DNA from: Platycnemis pennipes
Taxonomy: Eukaryota; Arthropoda; Insecta; Odonata; Platycnemididae
Length of the DNA: 64,000 bases
NCBI GenBank assembly: GCA_933228895.1
Contig: OW121853.1
Location: 73,206,645 to 73,270,644 of the forward strand
Direction: 5' to 3'
Below, one piece after another: positions 10,375 through 22,338 of this stretch. Numbering within the stretch: position 1 is the stretch's first letter; the number at the start of each line of letters is the position of its first letter. The notes beneath the pieces are model-generated. The model made no database searches, was not told the origin of the DNA, and saw nothing but the letters and a program-made list of their open reading frames with translations. Made by a program: the position numbers and the translations under genes.

Positions 10375-11410
10375 CTTTATAAAATCAGATGATTACTTCA
10401 TCTGAGACAGAGTCAAAATAAATCCATACAAAATCATTAGGTACCAGAATCAGGCCTGCAAAACCAGCAATTGAACTACATACTCATTATTCTCCAAACA
10501 CTTACTCATTTTTACCATTTGCTCTCCCTTCCCAACCCTGGTGAAAATCTTTGTGTACACATTTGTGGTACATTTGTGTACTATACCAGACTAACACACA
10601 AGGATCACCTAACATCAACCACAGTTGTACATGATCCTGAACGTAGACAAGTTTCACACTGTTTCTTGAGGCTATCTGTGCACAAGCACTCGCATGTTTT
10701 TACCACATACTCACACAACATTACTTGTCGATTGTTGCCATTTGCTTTGTTGCATTAAAGAACCTGAATTTATAAAGTAGTAGTGGCTAAATGAATTTAC
10801 TTTGTCCTTGTTATTGAACAATTGAACAGCATCTTTTGTGTCACATATACAGACTTTCCCATTGATCGTTTGTCATTTTTAATATCAAATTTTAGACACT
10901 CTCGTTAGTGCCTCATTCATTAAATTTGGCAATAGCATAGGTTGTATATTTTGTTGAGCGCAAAGATTTTAGAAATTTGAACTTTGCAACCCAGAATGGG
11001 GTTCTAAACCCCAGTCCATGGTACTTCTAGTGCTATTAGTAGTACCATTCAATGTAAAAATGCGAGATACAAATATGTCAGAGTTATTTGCAAAAATAAT
11101 ATTCCCTGGGTTTTTGGGCATGAGGAGCACGTAATGGAACCACTTTAGTTTTCAAAAAAACAACAAACCATGACCTTGACAAAAAGTCCATGACTGCTTA
11201 CAAACAATTTTCCTGAAGAAGATTTTGCATATATAATGCCAAATTGGCTGCGCTTGTTTAGGGATAGTTCAACTGTTTGGAATCGAGCATGGGCCAAAAG
11301 CTAAAGAAGTGAAATTTAACATATCTGAGTCTTTACACACTCTAGTTACATGATACACAGTTGTCTTCAGTTCTTGTTCCCTAAATAATAATTTGGTTGT
11401 GGTTACTTGT
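10375..11410. other. Probable intron, no recognised feature
   Basis: Short ORFs only. A minus-strand open piece around 11330-11400 (including EQELKTTVYHVTR) between TTATTATTTAG and GTAAAG could be another small exon, but its phase does not fit the neighbours I accept. Confidence 0.35.
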
Positions 11411-11418
11411 ATTCTGAG

Positions 11419-11967
11419 TAGAGATGGGCAACTTGGTAAATTACCGCTGTAATTTTCGTACATTACCGTGGTATTTTTCGTAAATTACCATCACCCCTGA
11501 AAATTACCGAAATAAACGGTAATTTTCAGAAAAGTTCTTTTTCAGAAAATTTCTTCCTCACGAAGAAACCATTGGAATGGGTAATATTATATATTAAGAA
11601 GCTAAAACGATTTTATTTACACTGTGTCCATGATTAATTTCAATTAATTCAGAGTAAAATAACAAATGCACATTGCTCAGAGGTACGTCTTTGGAACAAA
11701 AATTTCTCATAGTAAGACAAAAGAGAGGCAAATTGCGTGTTGCCGCCAACTTCGTTTTAATTTTCTTAATGAGTTATAATAGATAAACATTGTGATATGT
11801 TTGATATAACCATCGCCATTTATATCTCAATGCTATTTGATTTCGTTTGGAGTCCTCTGATAAGGATTTGCAGCTCAAAACTTAAAATTACGGTAATTTT
11901 CGAAAATTACCATAATTTACCATGGTAATTTACCTCAATTTGAATTATGGTAATTTACCCATCCCTA
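11419..11967. mobile_element. hAT-type MITE, copy 1 (549 bp)
   Basis: The ends are TAGAGATGGG and CCCATCCCTA, imperfect inverted repeats of the hAT type. The flanks ATTCTGAG and ATTCTAAG form an 8-bp target duplication with one mismatch. The termini are built from repeated GTAAATTACC / GGTAATTTTCG units that can fold on themselves. It has no coding capacity. It matches the copy at 23865-24425 along its full length. Confidence 0.88.
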
Positions 11968-11975
11968 ATTCTAAG

Positions 11976-12530
11976 GCTGTGCTGGGCTCGTATGTACAAT
12001 CTTTGTAATTCAAGGCTTTAGAAATATGTATATCTATCAAGAAATCCATCATTCTTTCTGTAGAATACGCATTTTGTTGTCTTTACAGATTTCCTGAACT
12101 GTAGAATACTTTAAATTCTGAAGTTACACTGTGAAGTTACATAGTTGTTAGGAAATACATCATTCCTTGAAGTTTCAACGTGCATCATACAATCCCAGCC
12201 AGCACAGTGTAAGCCATGTCTGTCAGTTGAAAGGAAATACTAGGTAAGCAGCTTACAATAGAAGTGGCTTATCTAATTCTTACATTAAATTTACCTGAGA
12301 GGGGTTGCCTCTTAATGGACAAAAGTAGTACATGTTCAATACAGTTCAACTCCCCAATTAAGTCCTTGGTTCAATACAAGTTTTATTTAACTATTTTTCT
12401 ACATAATGATAATATGAGTATAGAAAAAGGAGATAATGTTTTCCTGTATTGATAATTTATATGAATAATCCATAAGCATTTATGAATTACATACTTTATT
12501 TAATGAATAATTGAAAAATATTCACCACCC
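11976..12530. other. Probable intron, no recognised feature
   Basis: AT-rich sequence. A minus-strand segment ending in CTCTCAG before GTAAAT (near 12298) could be an exon end but has no supported acceptor. Confidence 0.35.
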
Positions 12531-12775
12531 TACCCAAGCAGCATCATGATATCAGCCCAATAACATTTTTACACTGTCACATATCACTTATTGGTCAATC
12601 CGATATCGGCTAATGTCAAAAGTGATAACATTTGCCATCATAAAAATGACATTTGCTGATGATATTGAGCCAATAAAAATTTGATGTTAAAATGACATCT
12701 TTCACCACTATACAGTGGCATAAAAAAGATATTGGGCCGACGTATGTTTGATATTACCATGGATGGATTTTTGAC

Positions 12776-13936
12776 TATTATCCGTTTCAAATATCTTTGC
12801 GACTGAGAGGCAGGCCTTAAATTTTTGGGGGTGAGCGAAGTGAAAGTCGCTCGTCACGTGACTTTCTCTGGGCGAACTAGGATGCAGTAGGCGTGGCCTA
12901 GCCTCTCGAAAATTCAGTTGCTCTCAGACCTCCGTAGTGTGAACTTCGTGAATCTGCTTGCTGTGTTGCCAAATCTCCGCTGCCTTTGATCGGTGCTTCA
13001 TGGTGTTATTTCCTAGTTCCCTTTACCATATTTCCCAATTAACCCATTAATCCTTTATCTTACCCACTTTTTCATTTATACTTTAAACCATATTCCTTTC
13101 CTGTTATTCCCCGTATTCCTATTATTCCCTTTCCCCATAATACCCATTACGGAAACCAATCATCATTGGTTTTATTTCCAATTCGCGGGAGTAATTATTT
13201 GCTGTTTGGTGTTTTTGACGGCATCATGAAACTTCTTCTGATCAATCAGAAAAGCTGAAGAAGACAAAGTTGCCTTGGCCACTCCATTAGAGTGGTAATG
13301 AAGCAATGATATTGCTTGTGTTAAAACTGGTGAATACATTTTTTATGGAAAATAAAAAAAAACTAATCGTAAAAACATTGTTGTTACTATTTCTTTGGAA
13401 AAAAACTCTATTTTATGACTTGAATAATATCGAAAAAAGGGTTGTATTCGTTATCCTATTCCAACTTTAAACCTACTCCTGCTGCTACCGTTTTCGTGAG
13501 TAATAACATTACCCTTTTAGCATTCAGGTATGCTTTTCTCAAAATTCCCCCGGTGAATCATCCAGTTGCTTTCATTCCACTACCTGTCTGTTTTGAAGGA
13601 ATTTGCATTCCATTATTTGTCTCTAGGAATTCTTTATGTTCTCTGCACTCCACCTGTGAATCGACCAAGTCATTAGGTCCAACTTTTTCCATAATGACCC
13701 GCTACCATACCCTGGCCTTTCCCACTGTGCGTCCCGCGGATTTCACGGCTCAAGTTGTTTGGGACAACGACATTGGCCACATCGCCACATTGAGCTCGTG
13801 CCTCCCCTCTCGAAGGCCGTTCCCCACCCCCCGGCAGCGGAGACTTTCGAACGGCTCCGGACCCTCCCGAAACGCACCCGCCCCCACGAATTTAAGGCCT
13901 GCCTCTCAGTCGCAAAGATATTTGAAACGGATAATA
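12776..13936. mobile_element. Nested element with 48-bp terminal inverted repeats
   Basis: The left end, starting TATTATCCGTTTCAAATATC, reappears inverted at 13889-13936, ending in GGATAATA. The match runs for 48 bp with no difference noticed. A 166-codon plus-strand ORF (13442-13942) runs into the right repeat and shows no known domain. A target duplication was not obvious. Confidence 0.75.
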
Positions 13937-14334
13937 ACATGATATTAGGATGATTTAATAAGTAAGATAGTCAAAATGTATCCTGGATAAACATGTTAAA
14001 AATATTTATAATCAGGGACAGTCGTACAATAAAACTGTGATGGAAAAAGAAAAGGCGAGAGGTAGTTTTGATCTAAAAATGTTCACATTTAGAATCCCTG
14101 CACTTAACCCCTGATCCAACTCTCCTTGTTAAGGAATGGGTAATTTTAAGCGTTTATGATATTAATTAGATACTACTTTACCCCTAACCCAACTTCCTTT
14201 AGTGAAAGATTTGTAACTTCGCGTAAAGAAGCGTTGTCATTGTAAAAAAAATATTTCAAACTCGTTTTCTGTGGAAGTTATTGGAGTTATAACCCAATAT
14301 GGGGGGTTCACATTAATTGCCATGCAATACAATT

Positions 14335-14415
14335 CTCCTGGACCAGAAAATCGAACCACGGACCTTAGGCTTTCCGGGCCACTGCGCAGACCACTACACT
14401 ACCTAGTATCCCTAA
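14335..14415 (-). mobile_element. tRNA-like SINE head
   Basis: On the minus strand GTAGTGTAGTGGTC (box A) is followed by GTGGTTCGATTTT (box B), in the right order and at tRNA-like spacing. The acceptor arms do not pair well, so a SINE head is more likely than a tRNA gene. The SINE body would extend toward lower coordinates. Confidence 0.6.
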
Positions 14416-15492
14416 TTTGCTTGGCAAATTTACCAAGGTTCAAGGTACTAGATGTTGAACCCTCACGGTCCATCAAGGATGGCAACGCAAGGGAGAAAGG
14501 GCTTCAAAGAAGTCATGACCAAAGGTGAACCCCATCCAGCACTAAAGCCACACTTGGCAGTAAATGTAGAATATTCCAAGCCTGCTGTGTGAACGGCAAT
14601 TTGTAAGCAACCATCGAATCTTTAATTAATCATATTTCTTATTTTATATGAAGGCCTCCAAATGGTTTCTGATGTTCGGATCAATCACGAATTTTTGACT
14701 TTCTCCTCTCTTATGTCAAAGGAAAAAATGTGAATACTCAAAATTATAAAATCCAGCGACCAGAAAAATATTATCATTATTATGTCCTTTATTAGTCAGC
14801 TCAGCTGACATCATTTTTGCATCAGAAAACGATATCTATTAAATATCACTTTAAGATACGATCGACGATATCAATTTTACATCGAAGAAAGGTATCATTT
14901 TTGTCATTTTATATCGACATTATCAGCGGATGATAAAACGACACTTGTGACATCAAAATGACATTGGGCCGACATATAACTGCCATATAATGCTGCTTGG
15001 GTAGGTACTTTTTTCTTATGTTGGATGCAAATGCTTTTAAGTAAAATTGTATCATTAATTACATTTACAATACCTTAAATGCTACTGATTTTTTAATTGT
15101 ATCCATTTGCAGGGATGGGCATGATTCGTCTTCATGAATCACGAATCATGATTCACGAATCACTGTGATTTGTGATTCGTGCTTCGGATCATTTCTTTTA
15201 ATGATTCGTGATCCGTGAGTCGACTCTTTTTCTTTTGTTGAGGTGATTCGTGAGCCGAACTTTTGTGATGCAGCTCACGATTCACTGACGAATCATGAAT
15301 TAATATCACTGATTTCACTGCTAGAACCGTACATCAGTCTTTCACCGACAGTTACTGTGTAAGTATACGCCAGGAGTGGAGCAATATGGTTAATGCAAAC
15401 TTCAATAATATATTTTACACTATATTACAGATTTGTTCAAATGTGACTTTAAATTGTTTTGAAAAAATAGCAATGAAATGTCCTACATTTAA

Positions 15493-15892
15493 ATGATGAC
15501 CACGAATATTACATTTATTACATGTAGACTCCTTGATGATGACCTACAAAAAATTGAAAAATGGTGTGATATATGGCAGTTAGAATTACATTTAAAAAAA
15601 GTGCGTGGTAATGAAGTTTTGGAAAAAGAATTGTTCTCCTTTAAGCACTTCAAATTAAGTAATAATGAATTAGCAAGCGTGGAATCCATTAAATCTTGGA
15701 ATAAGACTGTCACATGATCTTTCCTGGGGTAAACACATACGTGAAATAATGGGTCAAGCTAATCATAAACAGGGATTCATCAAAAGAGTACTGGATAAAT
15801 GTGACGATCATGTACGAGAAATCAGCTACTTTTCCCTTGTTACCCCTCATTTGGAATATGCTGCCAGTGTATGGGATCCCTACGAAATCGGT
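15493..15892 (+). pseudogene. LINE A1 reverse transcriptase, 5' segment (interrupted)
   Basis: The frames include LQKIEKWCDIWQLELHLKK and, after a shift, GFIKRVLDKCDDHVREISYF then LVTPHLEYAASVWDPYEIG. These are the late RT and post-RT motifs of a Jockey/CR1-type non-LTR element. The reading is broken by a small deletion near 15695-15720. It is interrupted at ACGAAATCGGT by the RTE insertion and resumes at 17496. Confidence 0.8.
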
Positions 15893-17484
15893 TTCGCGGC
15901 TGAACTTAAAGCCACCGAGTGCATCCACCGGGTTGCGATTGGTGGGTTGACCTCTAGATATAGAGGTTAGCTGCAAGATAAGCGAGTTTACTCGTCGAAT
16001 AAGCAGTGGTGGACAAAAAGCGACGGCATTCCGAGGGGGTATTGGTCTATCCCTGGGTAAGGTAGGTCTCTCAATAATACCGAACCAGTGAAGATGCCAT
16101 GACTTGGCGACGAGAAGCCGCTAATAATTATGCTTCTCATCACCCAGAGAAGAGGGCAGCAGCTCTTCTTCACATGAGTGAAAGAGGAATGCGTGTGAAG
16201 GGCTTCCTGCAGTACAACGAAAGATAATAATGATGAAGATCGAAACCAAACCTGTAGATACCGGAGTGATGCATGTTTACATGCATACGACGGACTATGA
16301 AGATGAAGAAATGGAAGGCCCTTAGAATACTCATAGAGAAGAGAATGGAGAAGAACAAGCCGACGTTCATTGCATTTGATTGCAATGAATGTCTGCTTTA
16401 GATTTAGATATTTAGAGAAGGCTTTTGACAACGTGGATTGGGATTTAATGCTTGGAAATCTGAAGGGAAATGGAGTGTCCTACAATGACCGAAGAATTAT
16501 CCATAGTCTGTATAAAACCCAAGTGCCTGTGATTAAATCGGGACCCAGCTGTGAAGAGGCAAGAATAAGGAAAGGAGTGAGACAAGGATATGCACTGTCT
16601 CCCGTCATTTTTAATGTTTACATCGAGAGAGCCATCAATGAAATCAAAGAGAAGTCTTCTGGAGTGACTATCCATGGAGAAAAAATAATCATGCTGCGAT
16701 TCGCTGATGACATAGCACTAATAGCAGAGACAGAGAGGGATCTGAACAAGATTCTAGTAACCATGGAAAGGACAATGGCCAGATATCAGCTGAAGATAAA
16801 TAAGAAGAAGACTGAGATATTGTCGTGCAGCAAAAGAGAAGAGGCCAAAAACAATGTCAAACTAGGAAAAAAAAACTTGAAGAGGTGAAAGAGTTCTGTT
16901 ACCTAGGGAGCCGAGTAACCTACGATGGACGAAGCAAGAAAGAAATAGTTAGTAGAAGAGCCCAGGCAAAGAGGGCATTCTATCAAAAGAAGAATCTACT
17001 TACAGCTGGAAATACAAGCATAGAAGTAAGGAAACAGTTCATCAGAACATACTTCTGGAGCATGTTTCTTTACGGCAGTGAGGCATGGACGATGAGAGCA
17101 GCGGAGAAGAAAAGGGTGGATGCATTCGAAATGTGGTGCTACAGAAGAATGCTGAAGATTAAATGGATTGACCGAGTAAGTAACGAGGAAGTCCTAAGAA
17201 GAGTAGGAGAAAATAGAAGTCTGCTGAAAACTCAAAATGGAAGAAGGGACAACTTAATCGGCCATATCTCAAGACACGATGGCCTGATGAAGAAAATCGT
17301 TGAGGGAAAAGTGAACGGGAAGACTGGAAAATGCAGGCCTCGTATGAGATACATGGAACAGGTTGTGAAGGATGTAAAAGAGAAGAATTACGTCACAATG
17401 AAAAGGTTGGCCGATAGAAGAATCGAGTGGAAAGCTGCTTCAAACCAATCCTAGGATTGTTGACCAATGATGATGATGATGATG
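15893..17484 (+). mobile_element. RTE-type LINE, internally deleted (1.6 kb)
   Basis: The 5' end (TTCGCGGCTGAACTTAAAG) and 3' end ((GAT)n tail) match those of the full-length copy at 59787-63131. The flanks are identical 11-bp duplications ACGAAATCGGT (15882-15892 and 17485-17495). Coding is retained for part of RT: VRQGYALSPVIFNVYIERA at about 16580 and LRFADDIALIAETE at about 16695, then the C-terminal region through KKIVEGKVNGKTG near 17305. The endonuclease and the N-terminal half of RT are deleted (junctions near 16185 and 16318) and there is a frameshift near 16870, so it is a non-autonomous remnant. Confidence 0.9.
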
Positions 17485-17495
17485 ACGAAATCGGT

Positions 17496-18075
17496 CTAAA
17501 AAATGAACTTGAACGTGTGCAGCGAACATCAGCAAGATTTGTAAAGGAATGGTACGATAACTATTTTAGCGTAACCAGTCCTTTAAATGAATTAAAGTGG
17601 GAATCATTGTCTGATCGCAGGTTGAAATGTAGAGTTCTTCCCCTAAATAAATTCCAAGATAATATTTTCAGTGATGATGTTAAAAATACTTTGCGAACCC
17701 CAACTTACTATGGTAGACTGGACCATAATCAGAAAGTTAGAGAAATTGATTGCCGAAATGACAGATTCTAAATGTCCTTTTTTCCTCGTACAATTAGGGA
17801 TATGAATAGCGGTAAATATGTCCAATACGAGTGAATCAATGTATATCATAGGTAGCTGCATGTTGGTATAAGGACTTGAAGGTAACCCAACTAACAGCAT
17901 GTATTTGCATGCTTACTTTACTATAAATATTTTTTAATAGTGAGGTTTAGACTAGTATACTATTACTACTCCTTTTTCATGCATGATATGTAGTGCATGT
18001 TTGGTGAGAATTCACCCCCTGCCACACACCTTTATGGTGGCTTGAAGGCTTGTACACAGAACTGTTAATTTATGA
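17496..18075 (+). pseudogene. LINE A1 3' segment and 3' UTR
   Basis: It continues the frame broken at 15892: ELERVQRTSARFVKEWYDN, then NELKWESLSDRRLK and TPTYYGRLDHN, the C-terminal tail of LINE A1. The 3' UTR follows, with the family's landmark CACCCCCTGCCACACACC block (about 18013-18030), truncated before the usual (TAGATG)n tail. Confidence 0.8.
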
Positions 18076-18396
18076 TATTCAGTTAATCCACAATGTATCT
18101 ACACAAGTGTTAATTAACCAGCGAAAAGATTGATATAGGTTCCCAATTATGGGAGCAATGTTCAGAATGTGACCATTACTTAGTGGTATTGTCATTCTGC
18201 AATAATTCTATGATTCGTGATTCGTGAACCGCACGAATCATAATTAAAGGAAAAATCACATGATTCATGATTCGATATTTGAATCAAATTTACAGCAGTG
18301 AATCGTGATTCGTGCTTCGAATCTTATTTCCTTCGATATTCATGATTCGTGACTCGAATCAATACTAGGTGATTCGTGCCCAACCCTGTCCATTTG

Positions 18397-19320
18397 CAAT
18401 ACAAAAGAAGTGCCATTTTATTTCTGGAAAAAAAACATCATCAACTGGTCCTCATGGGAACGAATCTAAACACAGCCCATGGAAATCATGAAAAAGTAAT
18501 ATTCCCCTTGCCTCGATTTCTTGCAGCAGCACGTAAGTTAGTTTATTTCCTCTAATAATGAGTTTCTTATGATTGCAAATAGGTACAGAAACAATTTTAA
18601 CATACTCCTACACACTACTTTGCAATGTACGTTCATACCTGGAGCATATTGGAGGGACATTTTAAGGAAATTATATTTTGATTGTTATTACTTGCCATTG
18701 GTTGCCTCACTTCAAAGAAGAGTGCACATATTAAGTTAACTTTATAACAATTGAAGAATGATCAGTTGAAATTAGTTCTCTCTTCAAGGGTGCTCATATT
18801 ATTTACTTGTATGGTAGTTTTATTCATTCAAATAGCTTGTTGTACATTTTTCAATTAGAAGGAATACAAACACATAGAGAAGTGAGTGACCCTAACCAAA
18901 CTGAGGGACGAAGCTTCCAAAAAGTTTTTCCTTGTTGGAGTAAAGAAGAACTTTCTTGAATTCTAATTCTCAGACCTCATACTGCAGTATGGTTATGTAG
19001 AGATTGCGGTTATTGCTTCATACAAAATATGGTTGGACTGAATCTCCAAGCTTTTTCTTTCATCTTAAATACAAATAAAAAAAGACTTTGGTCTAACAGT
19101 AAATGGTAAAGTGTTTTTCATAGTATGAAAATATTGGAGTTCTTTTCTATTCTTGCAGAAACTGCTAAGCATTACAAATGGGAAGTTGTATTCAAAAGGC
19201 TGGAAAATATGTAATCGACCATCTATGCCATGTTGAATTTGGGAATATAAAGGTAATCAAAAATAAACCCAGGGTTAGCTGAGAATGTGCATTAATTTTG
19301 TTTTTTTTTAATGTACTCAC
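18397..19320. other. Probable intron, no recognised feature
   Basis: Apart from an isolated plus-strand CTTGCAGCAGCAC then GTAAGT near 18530, which gives no sensible exon, nothing was recognised. Confidence 0.4.
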
Positions 19321-19393
19321 TGTAGATCGCAAATAAAATAATTTGTTATTTAGGTACACTGAAAGTGTTACATTCATTTCACTGTCAGTGGCC
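19321..19393 (-). CDS. Internal exon of the minus-strand gene (hypothetical)
   Basis: 73 nt between an acceptor (ATAATTACTAG) and a strong donor (CTACA then GTGAGT). It starts with one base completing a codon, then 24 codons (including SEMNVTLSVYLNNKLFY), and ends in phase 0. The incoming phase matches the outgoing phase of the exon at 23732-23791, and the outgoing phase matches the one at 10222-10374. No family is recognised. Confidence 0.5.
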
Positions 19394-19950
19394 CTAGTAA
19401 TTATAATGGTTGCTGAAAGCAGACACCACTGTCTGAATGTGGCTCTGGTGAAGGTCTGAGTTCGAAGGTCTGCAGCACATGGTGCTAATGTGGGTAAGCA
19501 GCGTACTGATTATTGGGGAGGTTTGATGGTGAGTTTGACCTGTTCCTTACCTAGTTATGACCAATGTCTTACGTAAGGGGCATACCTTACGGAAAGCTGC
19601 ATCTGCCATTTCTGTAAATATTACATAAAAAAGAAAAGGACAAGCAAACCACTCTGTGCTAGCTGGGACACTGCAAGCAGATATAGGTAGTATTTTAGTA
19701 AGGTATTTGGACATTTCCATTTAAATCATGCCAAGTAGAGTTCCATTTTTTTCATTTACAAAAATATTGTCAAGCGATTTATTGTATTAGGCGAAAAAAT
19801 ATTGCATTATATCAGTGACCTTTGTTTTCATTTCATTTGTTTGTGGTCCTCAGACAGTCAAAAGGGAAAGGGAGGCCACTTAAGTAGTGATGCTGGTGTG
19901 TAATTTGTATTTTAGGGGGATAGTTGTTTTTGCTGGTTTTTTCTGTTTAA

Positions 19951-22334
19951 CCCTTTGAGCAGTACGAACGTTCATGTACGTCCTCACGCCACCTGGCCTT
20001 CCAAAGTACGACCGTACATTTACGTCTTCAATCTTTGCGCTAGAGCAGTGAAGGCGTGAATGCATGCCTTTCATTCAGAATCATTGTAGATTGTGTTGCC
20101 ATTTATCCTCGAGGCTGGTGAGCCCAGTGATCACTATGATGTATCTCCGAAGAGTGCTACCACCTATTCTATAGTACTAGTAACTACGTCCAGCCCGAGT
20201 ACCTGTTACCATATGTAGCTGCCCTAGGTCTGTTGACGGAACTGATTGTATTCACAGCTTTTTATTGTTAATATTGTTTTTCTTCTGGGGAAATATTCAG
20301 GATCTTACATTGGTAATTGAGGTACAGTTGTTGTTTATATATTTTTTGGTAATTTCTACGAAATATACATCATTCATTCGTCAAAAATTTTCAGCTCGTC
20401 ATCAGGAAAGATGTCTAAACGTAAATAGTCAGGAGGGTTATCTCTGGATGATATCCATAATATGATGACAAATGAAGAGTCTGATGATGAATATTCATCT
20501 GGCAGTGATTGTGATATTAGTGGTGAAATAACAGATAGTTCGTCTAATGACATGACATCTGATCCTGGGCCAGCAACAAAAGTAAAGTGGTCTCATTTGG
20601 AACCGGATAAACTACCTGTGCTGAGGAAGTGGATGTCTGTAGGAAAGTTTCTTCAGACAATTTCTCCTTTCTTTGATGATTCAAAGTCAGGTATTTCAGA
20701 AAGTTCTTCTCAAAAACTGGATCTCTGATGATGACAATGGTGGCAATAGACTGGAAATATCAATTTTCAAAGAGATTGTCGACGAAGATTTTCTGAGCAA
20801 AATTGCGATTGAAATGAATAAATATCATACATTTATTCTTGAAAATACAGGCATAAAAGAAAATTCAAAATTACACAAGTGGAAAGGAATCACTGTAGAT
20901 GATTTGTATGTTTTCCTAGCTCTTGTCATGTTGATGGGGCACATAAAAAAGAACATACTGAAAGACTACTGGTCAAAAAATTCTTTGATTGAAACACCAA
21001 TCTTTGGAAAAATTATGCCATTAGATAGCTTTCAGCTGACACTAAGACTGTTGCACTTTGGTGACAACAATACTCAACTCCAAGGTGATCGGCTGTATAA
21101 AATTAGGGCGGTTGTAGACCACTTCAGACGAAAATATCAACCCATTCTTTATCCATTTAGAAATTTGTGCATCAATGAAAGCATGGTGGTTTGGAAAAGG
21201 CACCTTCAATGGAAACAGTATATTCCATCCAAATGGCATAGATTTGGAATAAAGATGTTCCTCCTTTGTGACTGTGAAACAGGATTTGTCCTTGACCACA
21301 TTGCTTACACAGGGAAGGAAACTGAGATTGAGTATGATGAAAGTGTTGGAATATCAGGTTCTGTGGTGAAGATATTACTTACACCCTACATAGGAAAAAA
21401 CCACAGTGTCACCTTGACAATTGGTATAAAAGTCCTAGTTTGTTTGAATATTTACACATAAATAGAACAGATGCTTGTGGTCCCGTTAGAAAAAACCGTA
21501 AGGGAATGCAAGAATTTCCTAAGAACATAAAAAAGGGTGAATGTGTCTCATGACATACCACAGTCATGCTAGCTCAATGATGGCGGGACAAAAGAGAGGT
21601 CAACATGCTAACTACAATCCATGAGGACTTGATGGTTCAAACTGGAAAAAGTGATTACACTACCGGGCAAAGCATTACCAAGCCACTAAGTATGGTTAGG
21701 TTTCATGAAAATATGGGTTTGATTGACAAAGCTGACATGCAAATATGTTTCACAGGAAATGTAAGAAAAACTATGAAATGATATGTAAAACTTTTTTTTC
21801 ATGAAATTGACATTGCGGTTTTGAACATGTACATCGTGTATCAGATAAAAACTGGAAGAAAACCACAGTTGTATGACTTCAGACTGATTCTCATTGAATG
21901 CAACAAACCACTTTGTCTCCATCCATGTTTTGAGGAATACCACAGTTTGAAAAAAAATTAAATGTAAGGAATAAATAAAACTACCTGTGTACATATAAAT
22001 TGTTTTAGTACAATCATAATATGCAAGTACATATTTGAGATTCTATATTATTTCTTTACTTCCAGATGGATGGTATGAGTGAACAGAGTGAGACACCAAA
22101 AATTTTTTCTAAAAATGTGTAAGATAACAACGCTATATGTTAATGACCTTGGCTAATTGCTAATTTGAAAGTATATTTATCAAATAACTATATTCTACTC
22201 ATTTCTAAAGATAAGTAGCCAAAAAACATTATTTAAAAGCAATAAAATTTTAATAGGAATAAATTTATTTTTTGAAAAAAAAAACTCACTCCCAGGGGTC
22301 CGGTAGCATGAAAAAAAACTCACTACTCAAAGGG
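19951..22334 (+). mobile_element. piggyBac-type DNA transposon (2.4 kb)
   Basis: Inverted ends CCCTTTGAGCAGT and ACTACTCAAAGGG are each flanked by TTAA (19947-19950 and 22335-22338), the piggyBac insertion signature. The interior encodes a damaged piggyBac transposase on the plus strand. About 120 bp of the right subterminal region carries repeated AAAACTCACT motifs. Confidence 0.93.
20462..21990 (+). pseudogene. piggyBac transposase, frameshifted
   Basis: The N-terminus is acidic (TNEESDDEYSSGSD) as in piggyBac-derived proteins. The catalytic region follows in a second frame: FLLCDCETGFVLDHIAYTG (first catalytic Asp) and GISGSVVKILLTPY. A one-base shift near 21420 then puts DNWYKSP (second Asp) into another frame. 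Beyond an in-frame stop near 21550 comes RFHENMGLIDKADMQ (the VDK-type motif). There is also a shift between the N-terminal and central frames at about 20700. All the DDE-type landmarks remain recognisable, so death is fairly recent, but the enzyme cannot be made as one protein. The cysteine-rich C-terminus was not found. Confidence 0.9.
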
Positions 22335-22338
22335 TTAA

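Larger units (their letters stand above)
12533..15001. mobile_element. TA-flanked terminal-inverted-repeat element (2.5 kb composite)
   Basis: The left end CCCAAGCAGCAT and right end ATGCTGCTTGGG are inverted repeats, each flanked by TA (12531-12532 and 15002-15003), consistent with a TA target duplication. The subterminal regions share a degenerate motif built from GATATC, TGACAT and GGGCC(G/C)A blocks at 12560-12760 and 14810-14985, in opposite orientation. No transposase is visible. The centre is occupied by another inverted-repeat element (12776-13936) and a tRNA-like SINE head. Confidence 0.7.
15110..18388. mobile_element. hAT-like element, 3.3 kb, carrying nested LINEs
   Basis: The left end CAGGGATGGGCATGATTCG and right end CGTGCCCAACCCTG are inverted repeats. 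They are flanked by identical 8-bp duplications TCCATTTG (15102-15109 and 18389-18396), the hAT signature. Both subterminal zones (15120-15300 and 18210-18380) are dense in ATGATTCGTGATTCG-type repeats on both strands. There is no transposase. The middle is a LINE A1 copy that itself contains an RTE copy, so the original element was a MITE of under 1 kb. Confidence 0.87.

Noticed and set aside
12298..12370. Minus-strand exon before GTAAAT at 12298
   Set aside because: A frame is open but the acceptor is weak and phases do not fit the other minus-strand exons.
13442..13942. 166-codon ORF as a host gene
   Set aside because: It runs into the 48-bp terminal repeat of a transposon and has no motif or splice context.
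14335..14415. A minus-strand tRNA gene
   Set aside because: No good cloverleaf arms; best read as a SINE head.
17466..17484. Independent (GAT)n microsatellite
   Set aside because: It is the 3' tail of the RTE copy, bounded by its target duplication.
18500..18545. Plus-strand exon ending at GTAAGT near 18536
   Set aside because: The nearest acceptor (TTTCTTGCAG) leaves a 6-nt exon and upstream frames are closed.
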